NCBI GenBank assembly: GCA_026387595.1
Contig: JAPLLL010000011.1
Span: forward strand, 1-12,147
Direction: 5' to 3'
Length of the DNA stretch: 12,147 nucleotides
Source: Candidatus Omnitrophota bacterium
Lineage (GTDB): Bacteria; Omnitrophota; Gorgyraeia; JABMQH01
Shown here in pieces: positions 6,287-12,147 of this stretch. Each line of letters starts with the position of its first letter. Within the stretch, counting starts at the first letter, position 1. The notes under the pieces are model-generated. The model was not told the DNA's origin and did no database searches. It saw only the letters and a program-made list of their open reading frames with translations. A program made the translations under genes and the position numbers.

Positions 6287-7732
6287 GTGGAATTCGGCAA
6301 TAAAGTCTTGATAATAGGTTACGGGTCCGTGTCCAAGTGCACTCTCCCGATCTTACTTAAGCACATAAAGATCCCGCTTAAGAACATCACGATAATCGAT
6401 TTCGCGGACAAGACAAAAGAGCTTAAACCATGGACATCAAAAGGCATACGTTATTTCCAAGAAAAGATAACGCCGATAAACATAAACCGTGTCCTTGCAA
6501 AATATGTTTCTCCGGGCGGACTTGTCATAGACCTCGCATGGAACATAGACTGCAGGGATATACTAACCTGGTGCCATGACAACAGGGTCCTTTATGTCAA
6601 CACCTCCGTCGAGGAATGGGACCCGTACGCGAACATAGACAGGAAAACGCCGTTTGAGAAATCCCTTTACTACAGGCACATGGGCCTGCGTAAGCTGACA
6701 TCAAAATGGGACAACGATGCAACCGCTGTTGTGGACCACGGCGCGAATCCCGGACTGATCTCGCATTTCACGAAAAAAGGCATCATCGACATCGCGAAGA
6801 AAGCGGTCAAGGAAAAGGACCTGCCGAGAAAAAACGCCAGGGCCATGGAAAGGCTGATCGCGGATAAAGAATTTGCCGTCCTGGCCATGAAACTCGGCAT
6901 CAAGGTAATACACGTAAGCGAGCGCGACACGCAAATAACCGATCGTCCTAAAGAAGTGGACGAATTTGTCGGGACCTGGAGCATTGAGGGGCTGCGCGAA
7001 GAAGGCATAGCGCCCGCAGAGATGGGCTGGGGCACGCATGAAAAGGAGCTGCCTCCGCTGGCCAATATCCCGGATTACGGGCCGGGCAACCAGATATTCC
7101 TTTCACAGATGGGCATGAACACCTGGGTCCGCTCGTGGATCCCGTACCAGGAGATCATCGGCATGGTAATACGTCACGGCGAGGCGTTCAGTATTTCCGA
7201 TTATTTGACCGTATGGAAAAAGGGCCGGCCCGTTTATAGGCCCACGGTCCATTACGCCTACATGACATGCAGTGAGACGATCGCCTCGCTGCATGAGCTG
7301 CGCTGCAGGAATTACGAGCTTCAGACAAAGTGCAGGATCATGAGCGACGAGATAACAAAAGGCGAGGACATATTGGGCGCGCTTATCATGGGGCACCGCT
7401 ATAACTCATGGTGGACCGGAAGCGTGCTCAGCATCGGGGAATCAAGGGAACTGGTCCCCCACCAGAACGCTACCACCATGCAGGTCGCTATCGGCGTTGT
7501 ATCTGCAACGATGTGGATGATAGAAAATCCGAATAAGGGGCTATGCGTGCCCGATGACCTGCCCCACGATTATGTGCTCAAGATATCAAAGCCTTATCTT
7601 GGCAAGCTTGTTTCGGAGGCGTCGGATTGGACGCCGTTCAAGAATTACCAGATCTTTTTTAAGGAAAACCCCACTGCGCACCTAGATAAGAAAAATCCGT
7701 GGGCATTTAAAAACTTTCTGTTCCGGGACTAA
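6287..7732 (+). CDS. hss: Homospermidine synthase (bacterial type)
   Basis: 481 residues, the normal length for the bacterial NAD-dependent enzyme that makes sym-homospermidine from two putrescines, or from spermidine and putrescine, in the cytoplasm. The N-terminus is a Rossmann fold, VLIIGYGSVSKCTLPILL (7-24, glycines 11 and 13). Further family-like stretches are LVIDLAWNIDCRDILTWC (about 78-95), VNTSVEEWDPY (about 103-113) and VVDHGANPGLISHF (about 147-160), followed by a long C-terminal domain. The start is a GTG with Shine-Dalgarno GGAG at 8-nt spacing. The decarboxylase that would supply putrescine follows after a 78-nt structured gap, so the two genes form a polyamine pathway unit. The structured leader suggests post-transcriptional control, which is inference. 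Confidence 0.92.
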   Translation: MEFGNKVLIIGYGSVSKCTLPILLKHIKIPLKNITIIDFADKTKELKPWTSKGIRYFQEKITPININRVLAKYVSPGGLVIDLAWNIDCRDILTWCHDNRVLYVNTSVEEWDPYANIDRKTPFEKSLYYRHMGLRKLTSKWDNDATAVVDHGANPGLISHFTKKGIIDIAKKAVKEKDLPRKNARAMERLIADKEFAVLAMKLGIKVIHVSERDTQITDRPKEVDEFVGTWSIEGLREEGIAPAEMGWGTHEKELPPLANIPDYGPGNQIFLSQMGMNTWVRSWIPYQEIIGMVIRHGEAFSISDYLTVWKKGRPVYRPTVHYAYMTCSETIASLHELRCRNYELQTKCRIMSDEITKGEDILGALIMGHRYNSWWTGSVLSIGESRELVPHQNATTMQVAIGVVSATMWMIENPNKGLCVPDDLPHDYVLKISKPYLGKLVSEASDWTPFKNYQIFFKENPTAHLDKKNPWAFKNFLFRD

Positions 7733-7733
7733 G

Positions 7734-7805
7734 TCCCTCGCCCTGTATGAAAGATTCAAGGGCTCGGGATCAATTTCCAGAATGTAAACAATAGAAATTG
7801 AGGAG
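7734..7805 (+). promoter_or_regulatory. Structured intergenic leader of the decarboxylase, related to the hss leader
   Basis: It repeats the architecture seen before hss: TCCCTCGC (7734-7741), 20 nt, GCTCGGGA (7762-7769), then a 7-bp hairpin CAATTTC (7771-7777)/GAAATTG (7794-7800) with a 16-nt loop containing GTAAA, then Shine-Dalgarno AGGAG (7801-7805) and ACCAA before the ATG at 7811. GCCCT/AGGGC can pair inside the repeat. GGGA of the hss end (7725-7728) can also pair with TCCC (7734-7737). Confidence 0.6.
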
Positions 7806-7810
7806 ACCAA

Positions 7811-8989
7811 ATGGCAATAACGCAGGAAAAAAACGGCGCAACAACGGAAACCAGGATGGATCTCGGCCAATTACAGGAAATAGCGAAAAAACACGGCACG
7901 CCGGTATTTGTGCTTGATCATGAAAAGATACGCGCGAATTACCGGGAATTCAAAGAGAACCTGCCGAGGGTCCAGGCCTATTACGCGGTAAAGGCGAATT
8001 CAAACCCGGAGATAGTGCGCACGCTTTACAAGATAGGCGCAAGTTTTGACGTGGCCTCACTTCCGGAATTCATGCTTGTCTATGAAAATATAAAGGGCCT
8101 TCCTCCCAAGGAGCGGCAGGATTTTATATGGGACAAGGTTATTTACGCGAACACGATAAAGCAGGTCGAGGCGCTTCATGAGCTTGACCAGTATAAACCG
8201 CTCGTGACATTCGACAATATCGAAGAATTAAAAAAGATACGAAAGCATTGCCCGCAGGCGGGCCTTGTATTAAGGATACGCGTGCCGAATACCGGGGCAA
8301 TGGTAGAGCTTTCGTCCAAGTTCGGCGCGGACCCTGGCGAAGCGGTTGACCTTGTCATAGAGGCATTTGATTCGGGCGCCGTGGTTGAAGGCATAAGCTT
8401 TCATGTCGGCAGCCAGTGCAATAATTTCGAAAATTACATGCAGGCGCTCCAGCTTTCGGCGTCCATATTCAAGGAATCAGAGTCGCGCGGCCACAAGATA
8501 AAAATCATCGACATAGGCGGGGGTTTTCCCGTAAAATACCACAGCAAGGTGAAATCGTTTAAGACGCTCGCGCGTAAGTTGAACACCGAATTTAAAAGAC
8601 TGTTCCCCGAGGACATAGAGATACTCGCGGAACCCGGCCGTTTTATGGTAGCTAACGCCGCAACGCTTGTCACAAAGATAATCGGGAAGGCCGAACGCGC
8701 CGGAAAGACCTGTTATTATCTTGATGACGGCGTATACCATACATTTTCGGGCATTGTATTCGACCATTGCCAGTACCCTTTGAAGTCTTTTAAGGACGGC
8801 GAAAAGAAGATTTGCGCCGCGTTCGGCCCGACATGCGACGCGTTTGACACCATATCGGTTGCGGAAGAGCTGCCGGAACTAGAGATCGACGATCTCTTGT
8901 ACGCGGAAAACATCGGCGCATATAGCATTGCCTCGTCCACATATTTTAATGGCTTTCCGCCTGCAAAAGTGGTACATATTAATAAGTAA
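7811..8989 (+). CDS. PLP-dependent ornithine-type decarboxylase (alanine-racemase fold)
   Basis: 392 residues, a group IV decarboxylase that probably converts ornithine (possibly also lysine) to putrescine (or cadaverine). The PLP lysine is K61 in YYAVKANSNP. Other conserved pieces are FDVAS (79-83), SFHVGSQ (196-202), DIGGGFP (234-240), AEPGR (273-277), DDGVY (305-309) and GPTCDAFD (339-346), whose C342-D343 pair is the ornithine decarboxylase active-site signature contributed across the dimer. FNGF (379-382) closes the PLP site. Because GPTCD is present, ornithine decarboxylase is preferred over diaminopimelate or carboxynorspermidine decarboxylase; ornithine versus lysine specificity is unresolved. 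The start follows AGGAG with 5-nt spacing. Placement directly after homospermidine synthase supports the route ornithine to putrescine to homospermidine. No terminator is evident after the stop. Confidence 0.88.
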   Translation: MAITQEKNGATTETRMDLGQLQEIAKKHGTPVFVLDHEKIRANYREFKENLPRVQAYYAVKANSNPEIVRTLYKIGASFDVASLPEFMLVYENIKGLPPKERQDFIWDKVIYANTIKQVEALHELDQYKPLVTFDNIEELKKIRKHCPQAGLVLRIRVPNTGAMVELSSKFGADPGEAVDLVIEAFDSGAVVEGISFHVGSQCNNFENYMQALQLSASIFKESESRGHKIKIIDIGGGFPVKYHSKVKSFKTLARKLNTEFKRLFPEDIEILAEPGRFMVANAATLVTKIIGKAERAGKTCYYLDDGVYHTFSGIVFDHCQYPLKSFKDGEKKICAAFGPTCDAFDTISVAEELPELEIDDLLYAENIGAYSIASSTYFNGFPPAKVVHINK

Positions 8990-9019
8990 AAGCACTGGGC
9001 TGTGGTCTATCCTTTTGAT

Positions 9020-9048
9020 TTGACAAAAATGTTTTTGCACTATAAAAT
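9020..9048 (+). promoter_or_regulatory. Promoter of HNH endonuclease / tRNA-His unit
   Basis: A perfect TTGACA (9020-9025) is followed by TATAAA (9041-9046, 15-nt spacer) or TAAAAT (9043-9048, 17-nt spacer). Predicted start is about 9053-9055, at the ATG (9055-9057), and no Shine-Dalgarno is present, so the message is probably leaderless. Confidence 0.65.
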
Positions 9049-9054
9049 ATTGGT

Positions 9055-9516
9055 ATGGTCCAAAGAAAGTGCAAAGTTTGCGGGAAAAAAATTTGGATAA
9101 AAGCATATCACGCAAAAAAGGGTTGGGGTAAATTCTGCTCCAAAAAATGCCAGGGAAAGGCTCAGGTAAAGGGAAAGTGGCTAAATTGTGACTACTGCGG
9201 GGAAAAAGTTTATAGGACACCTAAAGATTTCAAAAGATCAAAGAGTAGAAAGTTTTTCTGTTCTATCAACTGCCATTGTTCCTGGGAAAATAAAAATAAG
9301 CGTTGTGGAGAAAATGCGCCAAATTGGATAGCCGGCCAAACTGTTTACCGGGCGTTATTAAAACGATACGGTAAAAAAGAATTATGCCAGAAATGCGGTA
9401 TCAGAGATAAACGGGTTTTGGTAGTTCACCACATTGATTCAAATAGAAAAAATAATAGTCCTAAAAATCTTGAATGGCTTTGCAGAAATTGTCACTGCAT
9501 AGTACATTTGCAGTAA
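9055..9516 (+). CDS. HNH endonuclease with N-terminal zinc-finger-like pairs
   Basis: 153 lysine-rich residues. Three zinc-binding units are visible: C6/C9 with C28/C32, C45/C48 with C69/C73, and C111/C114 with C143/C146. The last frames an HNH (ββα-metal) nuclease core, VVHHIDSNRKNN with H125-H126 and D128, then N138 in KNLEWLC and the CRNCHCIVH end. GENAPNW (85-91) is a stretch often seen before such cores. Freestanding proteins of this kind are often mobile DNA-cutting (homing-type) enzymes, though no intron or intein is seen here. The stop at 9516 is 10 nt before tRNA-His, and the only clear promoter is upstream of this gene. Base composition is more AT-rich than the polyamine genes to the left, consistent with acquisition. 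Target site unknown. Confidence 0.85.
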   Translation: MVQRKCKVCGKKIWIKAYHAKKGWGKFCSKKCQGKAQVKGKWLNCDYCGEKVYRTPKDFKRSKSRKFFCSINCHCSWENKNKRCGENAPNWIAGQTVYRALLKRYGKKELCQKCGIRDKRVLVVHHIDSNRKNNSPKNLEWLCRNCHCIVHLQ

Positions 9517-9526
9517 GCATATTTAC

Positions 9527-9602
9527 GGTGGCTATAGTGTAGTGGTTAGCACAACAGACTGTGGCTCTGTTTGTACGGGTTCGAATCCCGTTAGCCACCC
9601 CA
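9527..9602 (+). tRNA. tRNA-His, anticodon GTG
   Basis: Acceptor stem GTGGCTA (9528-9534)/TAGCCAC (9592-9598), with the histidine-specific extra G at 9527 facing C73 at 9599. Anticodon stem ACAGA/TCTGT with loop CTGTGGC gives GTG. T arm ACGGG-TTCGAAT-CCCGT. CCA is encoded (9600-9602), unlike the other two tRNAs here. Confidence 0.95.
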
Positions 9603-9618
9603 GTATTGTTGGTAACAT

Positions 9619-9658
9619 AGCCCTCTGTAACTACAAAAGTTGCAGAGGGCTTGTTTTT
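9619..9658 (+). terminator. Intrinsic terminator after tRNA-His
   Basis: AGCCCTCTGTAACT (9619-9632) pairs over 14 positions with AGTTGCAGAGGGCT (9638-9651), with one T-G wobble and loop ACAAA. It is followed by TGTTTTT (9652-9658). It ends the HNH/tRNA-His transcript. Confidence 0.9.
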
Positions 9659-9718
9659 ACCCCTAAAGGGATGTTAGAACCTTATTATTTTTGGATTTTG
9701 TTTTCAACATTTGGCTTG

Positions 9719-9724
9719 TATAAT
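9719..9724 (+). promoter_or_regulatory. -10 element of the sigma-like gene
   Basis: A perfect TATAAT lies 9 nt before the ATG at 9734; the -35 is weak (TTGTTT at 9698-9703, short spacing). There is no Shine-Dalgarno, so a near-leaderless message is likely. Confidence 0.45.
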
Positions 9725-9733
9725 ATATCGCCA

Positions 9734-10207
9734 ATGTTCGAAAACTATCGTAAGAGTATACCCAAATATCAAAAGCTTACTCTTCAAGAAGAAAGGCGTC
9801 TCATCGCCCAGGCAAAAAGACACTATAAGGGGAAAGCCGATGAGCTTATATTACGCCACATAGGCTTTGTAATCTTTCGAATACATAGGATAATATTCCC
9901 AATATATCAAGATCGTTTCAGCGAAGATATTCTCTCTCAGATAATATTTATTTTATACGATAAGATTCAAAACTATAACTTAAGATATAAAGACAAACAA
10001 GGTAATCTCAAACCCGTCTATTTTAGATCATATATATGGAAAAGAATAGACGGATTCATCATCGATTATCTAAAGAAAGAACTTAAAAGGGAAAGACAAG
10101 AACAAAGCCTAGATTACGTAGATCCCGATTATGGAAATGATACACTTATCTATGAAGCGTTCTATAAACATCAACTTCAATACAACCCCAGTGCACGCAT
10201 CTCGTGA
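9734..10207 (+). CDS. Small sigma-70 region-2-like protein without region 4
   Basis: 157 residues from the ATG at 9734. An in-frame extension back to 9542 exists but runs through tRNA-His and its terminator, so it is rejected. The pattern resembles sigma-70 regions 1.2-2: LTLQEERRLIAQAKRHYKGK (15-34), ELILRHIGFVIFRIHRI (37-53), an acidic patch FSEDILSQIIFILYDKIQNY (62-81), then YFRSYIWKRIDGFIIDYLKK (96-115), where FRSYIWKRIDGFI mimics the F-x-x-Y-x-W-x-I-R-x-x-I signature of region 2.3-2.4. There is no recognisable region 3 or 4; the protein ends about 40 residues later. The +1 frame stays open through the end and continues to a stop at 10250, so a frameshifted tail is possible. Similarity is by eye only; a phage or mobile-element regulator is an alternative. 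AT-rich like its neighbours. Confidence 0.6.
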   Translation: MFENYRKSIPKYQKLTLQEERRLIAQAKRHYKGKADELILRHIGFVIFRIHRIIFPIYQDRFSEDILSQIIFILYDKIQNYNLRYKDKQGNLKPVYFRSYIWKRIDGFIIDYLKKELKRERQEQSLDYVDPDYGNDTLIYEAFYKHQLQYNPSARIS

Positions 10208-10256
10208 ACAATGGTTTGATTTTCCCAAGACTATGTCACCTGAAGAATAAAATCTC

Positions 10257-10284
10257 TTGACTAATCCTATCAGTCTAATATAAT
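10257..10284 (+). promoter_or_regulatory. Promoter of the MNT/HEPN toxin-antitoxin operon
   Basis: TTGACT (10257-10262), 16-nt spacer, perfect TATAAT (10279-10284), the same boxes and spacing as the tRNA-Pro promoter. Predicted start near 10291, at the left edge of the palindromic operator. Confidence 0.8.
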
Positions 10285-10314
10285 GGACAGGTAGTCTAAT
10301 ATATTAGACTACCT
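10272..10314. promoter_or_regulatory. Palindromic operator with an extra half-site
   Basis: A perfect 26-bp palindrome, half AGGTAGTCTAATA, spans 10289-10314 just downstream of the -10 box. A further direct copy of its core, AGTCTAATATA, lies at 10272-10282 and overlaps the -10 box (second copy at 10293-10303). This is the layout expected for autorepression by the winged-helix antitoxin encoded 6 bp downstream. Confidence 0.8.
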
Positions 10315-10320
10315 TATATT

Positions 10321-10869
10321 ATGAAAAAACCAAAGACCATAGATATATTCGGTGCCACTAACTCACTCAAAGTGCTCTCTTATCTTGCAGAGAACCTTGG
10401 CAAGGAGTTTCTGGGTGGCCAGATACAGAAAGCCACATCTATAAGTAGAGCAGGGTTATATATAGCCCTTGGCGAACTTACCCGGCAGAATCTTGTCTCA
10501 AAGGCAAAGAAAGGCAATCTGCTCTTCTACTCTATAATATATGACGACTCCGCTATAAAGCAGTTCAAAGTCTTGAAGAATGTCCTTGCCCTACGTCCCC
10601 TTGTATCAAAACTGAAGCCACTATCCAAGAAGATAGTCCTTTATGGTAGCACGAGTCGTGGCGAGAACGACCCATCAAGCGACATAGACCTGTTTATCTT
10701 ATCCAACGAACCAGAAGTCGTAAAGAAAGCGATCTCCTCTATAAAGACGAAGCAGAAGATACAATCCGTGATTAAAACGCCATCGGAACTAGCCGACTTC
10801 AAGGATAAGGAAAAAACCTACTATACCGAGGTTGATAAGGGTATTACCCTCTGGGAGCAGAAAGAATGA
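10321..10869 (+). CDS. Antitoxin: winged-helix domain fused to minimal nucleotidyltransferase (MNT)
   Basis: 182 residues. The first ~75 form a helix-turn-helix/winged-helix domain (NSLKVLSYLAENL, then ISRAGLYIALGELTRQNLV, then the wing KAKKGNLLFYSI). Residues ~90-180 form a minimal nucleotidyltransferase with the signature G109-S110-x10-D121-x-D123 (LYGSTSRGE...SSDIDLFIL). In the characterised MntA/HepT systems the nucleotidyltransferase antitoxin adds AMP to a tyrosine of the HEPN toxin and so neutralises it; the same role is inferred here. The fused DNA-binding domain and the palindrome just upstream suggest it also represses its own operon. It overlaps the HEPN gene by ATGA (10866-10869). 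There is no Shine-Dalgarno before the ATG. Low GC suggests acquisition. Confidence 0.88.
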   Translation: MKKPKTIDIFGATNSLKVLSYLAENLGKEFLGGQIQKATSISRAGLYIALGELTRQNLVSKAKKGNLLFYSIIYDDSAIKQFKVLKNVLALRPLVSKLKPLSKKIVLYGSTSRGENDPSSDIDLFILSNEPEVVKKAISSIKTKQKIQSVIKTPSELADFKDKEKTYYTEVDKGITLWEQKE

Positions 10870-11291
10870 CTATCGAACACGACGAATGTATAAAGAAAGG
10901 CAAAATAAAGCCATTTTCACGAGGCGTAACGCTTGCCCCAAAAGAACTTGAGACGGCACTGGCAGATTTAGAGACAGCCCGAAAGACTTACAAGGCAGGC
11001 GACTACAAGTGGGCGACTATACAGATATATTATTCGATGTTCCATAGCGCCAGAGCCTTACTCTACGCAAAGAACTTGCGTGAACATAGTCATTACTGCC
11101 TAATAGCCGCTATAAAGACGCTATATGTCGAAACGAAGCAAGTTCCTGTATCTTACCTTGAAGGTCTTCAGGAGGCGAAGAACCTGCGAGAGGAAGCCGA
11201 TTACTACAACCGATGGTCTCAGACAGGCTGTGAGAAACTACTGAAACTCGCAGAGGAGTTCTTGGTCAAGGCAAAAGATTTATTGCGATAA
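10866..11291 (+). CDS. HEPN-domain toxin (putative ribonuclease)
   Basis: 141 residues, all-helical. The HEPN core is visible as KWATIQIYYSMFHSARALLYAKN (48-70), followed by LREHSHYCLIAAIKTLYV (71-88) and the late motif LREEADYYNRWS (107-118). R72 with H76-Y77 resembles a shortened form of the R-x4-6-H motif of HEPN ribonucleases; in HepT a tyrosine just after the histidine is the one modified by the partner nucleotidyltransferase. Which residues are catalytic here is not certain. Translation is coupled to the antitoxin through the ATGA overlap. Expected role: RNA cleavage that stops growth when the antitoxin is lost, possibly anti-phage defence or plasmid-style maintenance. The antitoxin-first order is usual for the fused type. 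Confidence 0.87.
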   Translation: MTIEHDECIKKGKIKPFSRGVTLAPKELETALADLETARKTYKAGDYKWATIQIYYSMFHSARALLYAKNLREHSHYCLIAAIKTLYVETKQVPVSYLEGLQEAKNLREEADYYNRWSQTGCEKLLKLAEEFLVKAKDLLR

Positions 11292-11305
11292 TTGTATCAT
11301 ATTTA

Positions 11306-11330
11306 AAGCGATTACAACTATTAATCGCTT
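11306..11330. other. Small hairpin after the HEPN gene
   Basis: AAGCGATT (11306-11313) pairs with AATCGCTT (11323-11330), 8 bp with a 9-nt loop. It lacks a T-tract and may only stabilise the mRNA 3' end. Confidence 0.4.
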
Positions 11331-11363
11331 CATAGCCGTAGGAATTATAAATTTATCATAACA

Positions 11364-11423
11364 GGGTCGTATTTGCCCAAGAAGGTGCTTCTAACGTGTT
11401 TGAGCCAACGACCCCATTTTTTT
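11364..11423 (+). terminator. Structured terminator or attenuator before the membrane-protein gene
   Basis: GGGTCGT (11364-11370) pairs with ACGACCC (11408-11414), and seven Ts follow at 11417-11423. The 37-nt enclosed segment carries an inner hairpin AGAAG-GTG-CTTCT (11380-11392). The T-run ends 8 nt before the ATG at 11432. It may simply terminate the HEPN operon, or act as a leader for the next gene. Confidence 0.6.
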
Positions 11424-11431
11424 AACGAAAA

Positions 11432-11935
11432 ATGACGCTAAAGCAAAAGATATTTCATGAAGTAAGGGGTTATTGGATAAATGTCCTGTACCTGATCATT
11501 TTGTTCAGTGTTTTCACGACTTATAAAAGGCTGCTTCTGGCCCAATACGACATCAGCTATGGCGAATATGGAATCAGCACAATCGCGGCTTTGATATTGG
11601 CGAAGGTTATACTGGTGTTGGAGGCCTTACATTTGGGCCGGGGATTTGAAAACAAGCCTTTAATCATCCCGACTTTTTACAAGTCATTTCTATTCACTGT
11701 CTGTGTTGTGATTTTTAAGATTATAGAATCGACAGTCCGCGGCCTTCTGCTTAAGAAAGGCTTAATTGGAATATCTGATGAGTTGATGAAGCTTTTTTCG
11801 TACGAGTGGTTAGCCATGATTACGGTGGTATTTTTTGTTTTTATACCATTCTTTGCGATAAGAGAATTAGATCGGGTGCTGGGAAAAGGCAGGATTTTTG
11901 AATTATTCTTTCGAAAGAGAACCGAGAAAAATTAA
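11432..11935 (+). CDS. Small integral membrane protein, family not recognised
   Basis: 167 residues with about four hydrophobic segments: near 13-30, 46-66, 80-97 and 124-146. The N-terminal stretch KQKIFHEVRGYWIN and the end RELDRVLGKGRIFELFFRKR are basic and probably cytoplasmic. Charged residues lie between the helices (LGRGFENKP near 68-76; VRGLLLKKG near 102-110). No enzyme motif, signal peptide or known domain is evident, so no function is proposed. No Shine-Dalgarno precedes the ATG, which closely follows a T-run. Twelve bases separate its stop from the GTG of an exported metallophosphoesterase, so the two are probably one operon; a membrane partner for that periplasmic enzyme is a reasonable but unproven guess. 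Composition is closer to the left-hand core genome than to the toxin-antitoxin patch. Confidence 0.75.
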   Translation: MTLKQKIFHEVRGYWINVLYLIILFSVFTTYKRLLLAQYDISYGEYGISTIAALILAKVILVLEALHLGRGFENKPLIIPTFYKSFLFTVCVVIFKIIESTVRGLLLKKGLIGISDELMKLFSYEWLAMITVVFFVFIPFFAIRELDRVLGKGRIFELFFRKRTEKN

Positions 11936-11947
11936 GGGCGCTCGATC

Positions 11948-12147
11948 GTGAGACGGATATCAACTATCTTCATTTTCATCGTAGCGCTCTCTTTCAATTT
12001 TTTACTGTGCGGCCGTGCCTATGCCACAGATCCCTGGTCGTTTGCTGTTATCGGGGATACCAGGGGCGTTGACCAAACTACGACTACAGGCGTAAGCGAA
12101 TATCTACCCGCAATAGCTTCTGTAATGGCTAACCCTTCCAGTGTTCA
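11948..12147 (+). CDS. Exported metallophosphoesterase, N-terminal part (runs off window)
   Basis: Only the first 66 codons are inside the window, starting at a GTG 12 nt after the membrane-protein gene; the ribosome-binding site is weak (AAGGGCG). Residues 1-26 form a signal peptide: basic VRR, a hydrophobic core ISTIFIFIVALSFNFLLC, and an AYA cleavage site before TDPW. The mature start WSFAVIGDTRGV carries the G-D-x-R motif that opens calcineurin-like metallophosphoesterases, where the aspartate binds a metal. A cysteine lies in the hydrophobic core, but FLLC is not a good lipobox, so signal peptidase I is preferred. Substrate is unknown; the diagnostic downstream histidine motifs are outside the window. 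Confidence 0.75.
   Translation, partial: MRRISTIFIFIVALSFNFLLCGRAYATDPWSFAVIGDTRGVDQTTTTGVSEYLPAIASVMANPSSV

Noticed and set aside
6148..7769. The three bipartite repeats as CRISPR or insertion-sequence ends
   Set aside because: Spacing is irregular, there are no unique spacers of constant length, and no transposase or cas gene lies nearby.
8990..9019. A terminator after the decarboxylase gene
   Set aside because: No stem followed by a T-tract was found in the 65-nt gap.
9575..9602. tRNA-His 3' end as an attachment site of an integrated element
   Set aside because: No second copy of the tRNA 3' end is seen in the window, and no integrase gene is present.
9542..9733. N-terminal extension of the sigma-like protein
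   Set aside because: It would be encoded by tRNA-His and its terminator; the ATG at 9734 with TATAAT upstream is far more plausible.

Overview
The window looks like a chromosomal segment of a free-living, didermic-type bacterium of moderate GC. It carries a GspE/PilB secretion or pilus ATPase, PilZ and degenerate GGDEF domains, a periplasmic phosphoesterase with a signal peptide, and an ornithine-to-homospermidine polyamine pathway. This mix would suit Omnitrophota or a related PVC-like lineage, but that assignment is an inference from gene style only. Bases 1-9000 read as ordinary core genome. About 9000-11430 is visibly richer in AT, with different codon use, and reads as an accessory patch.

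Bases 1-5816 are all on the minus strand. A membrane-anchored SpoIIE/PP2C-like phosphatase and the rRNA methyltransferase RlmB form one unit (5796 to 3879). A second unit is tightly coupled by overlapping reading frames: a soluble histidine kinase with degenerate GGDEF and PilZ domains, two single-domain response regulators, and a GspE/PilB ATPase that runs off the left edge. The likely theme is phosphorelay and cyclic-di-GMP control of a type IV pilus or type II secretion motor.

Bases 5817-6112 hold a strong promoter followed by tRNA-Pro(UGG) and tRNA-Arg(UCU). This promoter lies back to back with the phosphatase promoter. Bases 6113-8989 hold homospermidine synthase and an ornithine-type decarboxylase (ornithine to putrescine to homospermidine). 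Each gene is preceded by a structured leader with a shared bipartite repeat (TCCCTCGC...GCTCGGGA), then a hairpin abutting the Shine-Dalgarno sequence.

Bases 9000-11430 hold several accessory units. An HNH endonuclease gene sits 10 nt upstream of tRNA-His, with a shared promoter and terminator. Next is a small sigma-70 region-2-like protein that lacks region 4. Last is an MNT/HEPN toxin-antitoxin pair, whose antitoxin carries its own winged-helix domain and whose promoter carries a perfect 26-bp palindromic operator. From 11432 to the end there is a small four-helix membrane protein and the start of an exported metallophosphoesterase.

The points most worth follow-up are: the kinase-GGDEF-PilZ fusion linked to the motor ATPase; the phosphatase that lacks the first part of its catalytic domain; the repeated leader elements of the polyamine genes; the palindromic operator of the toxin-antitoxin pair; and several genes whose promoters place transcription start at or next to the start codon, suggesting leaderless mRNAs.
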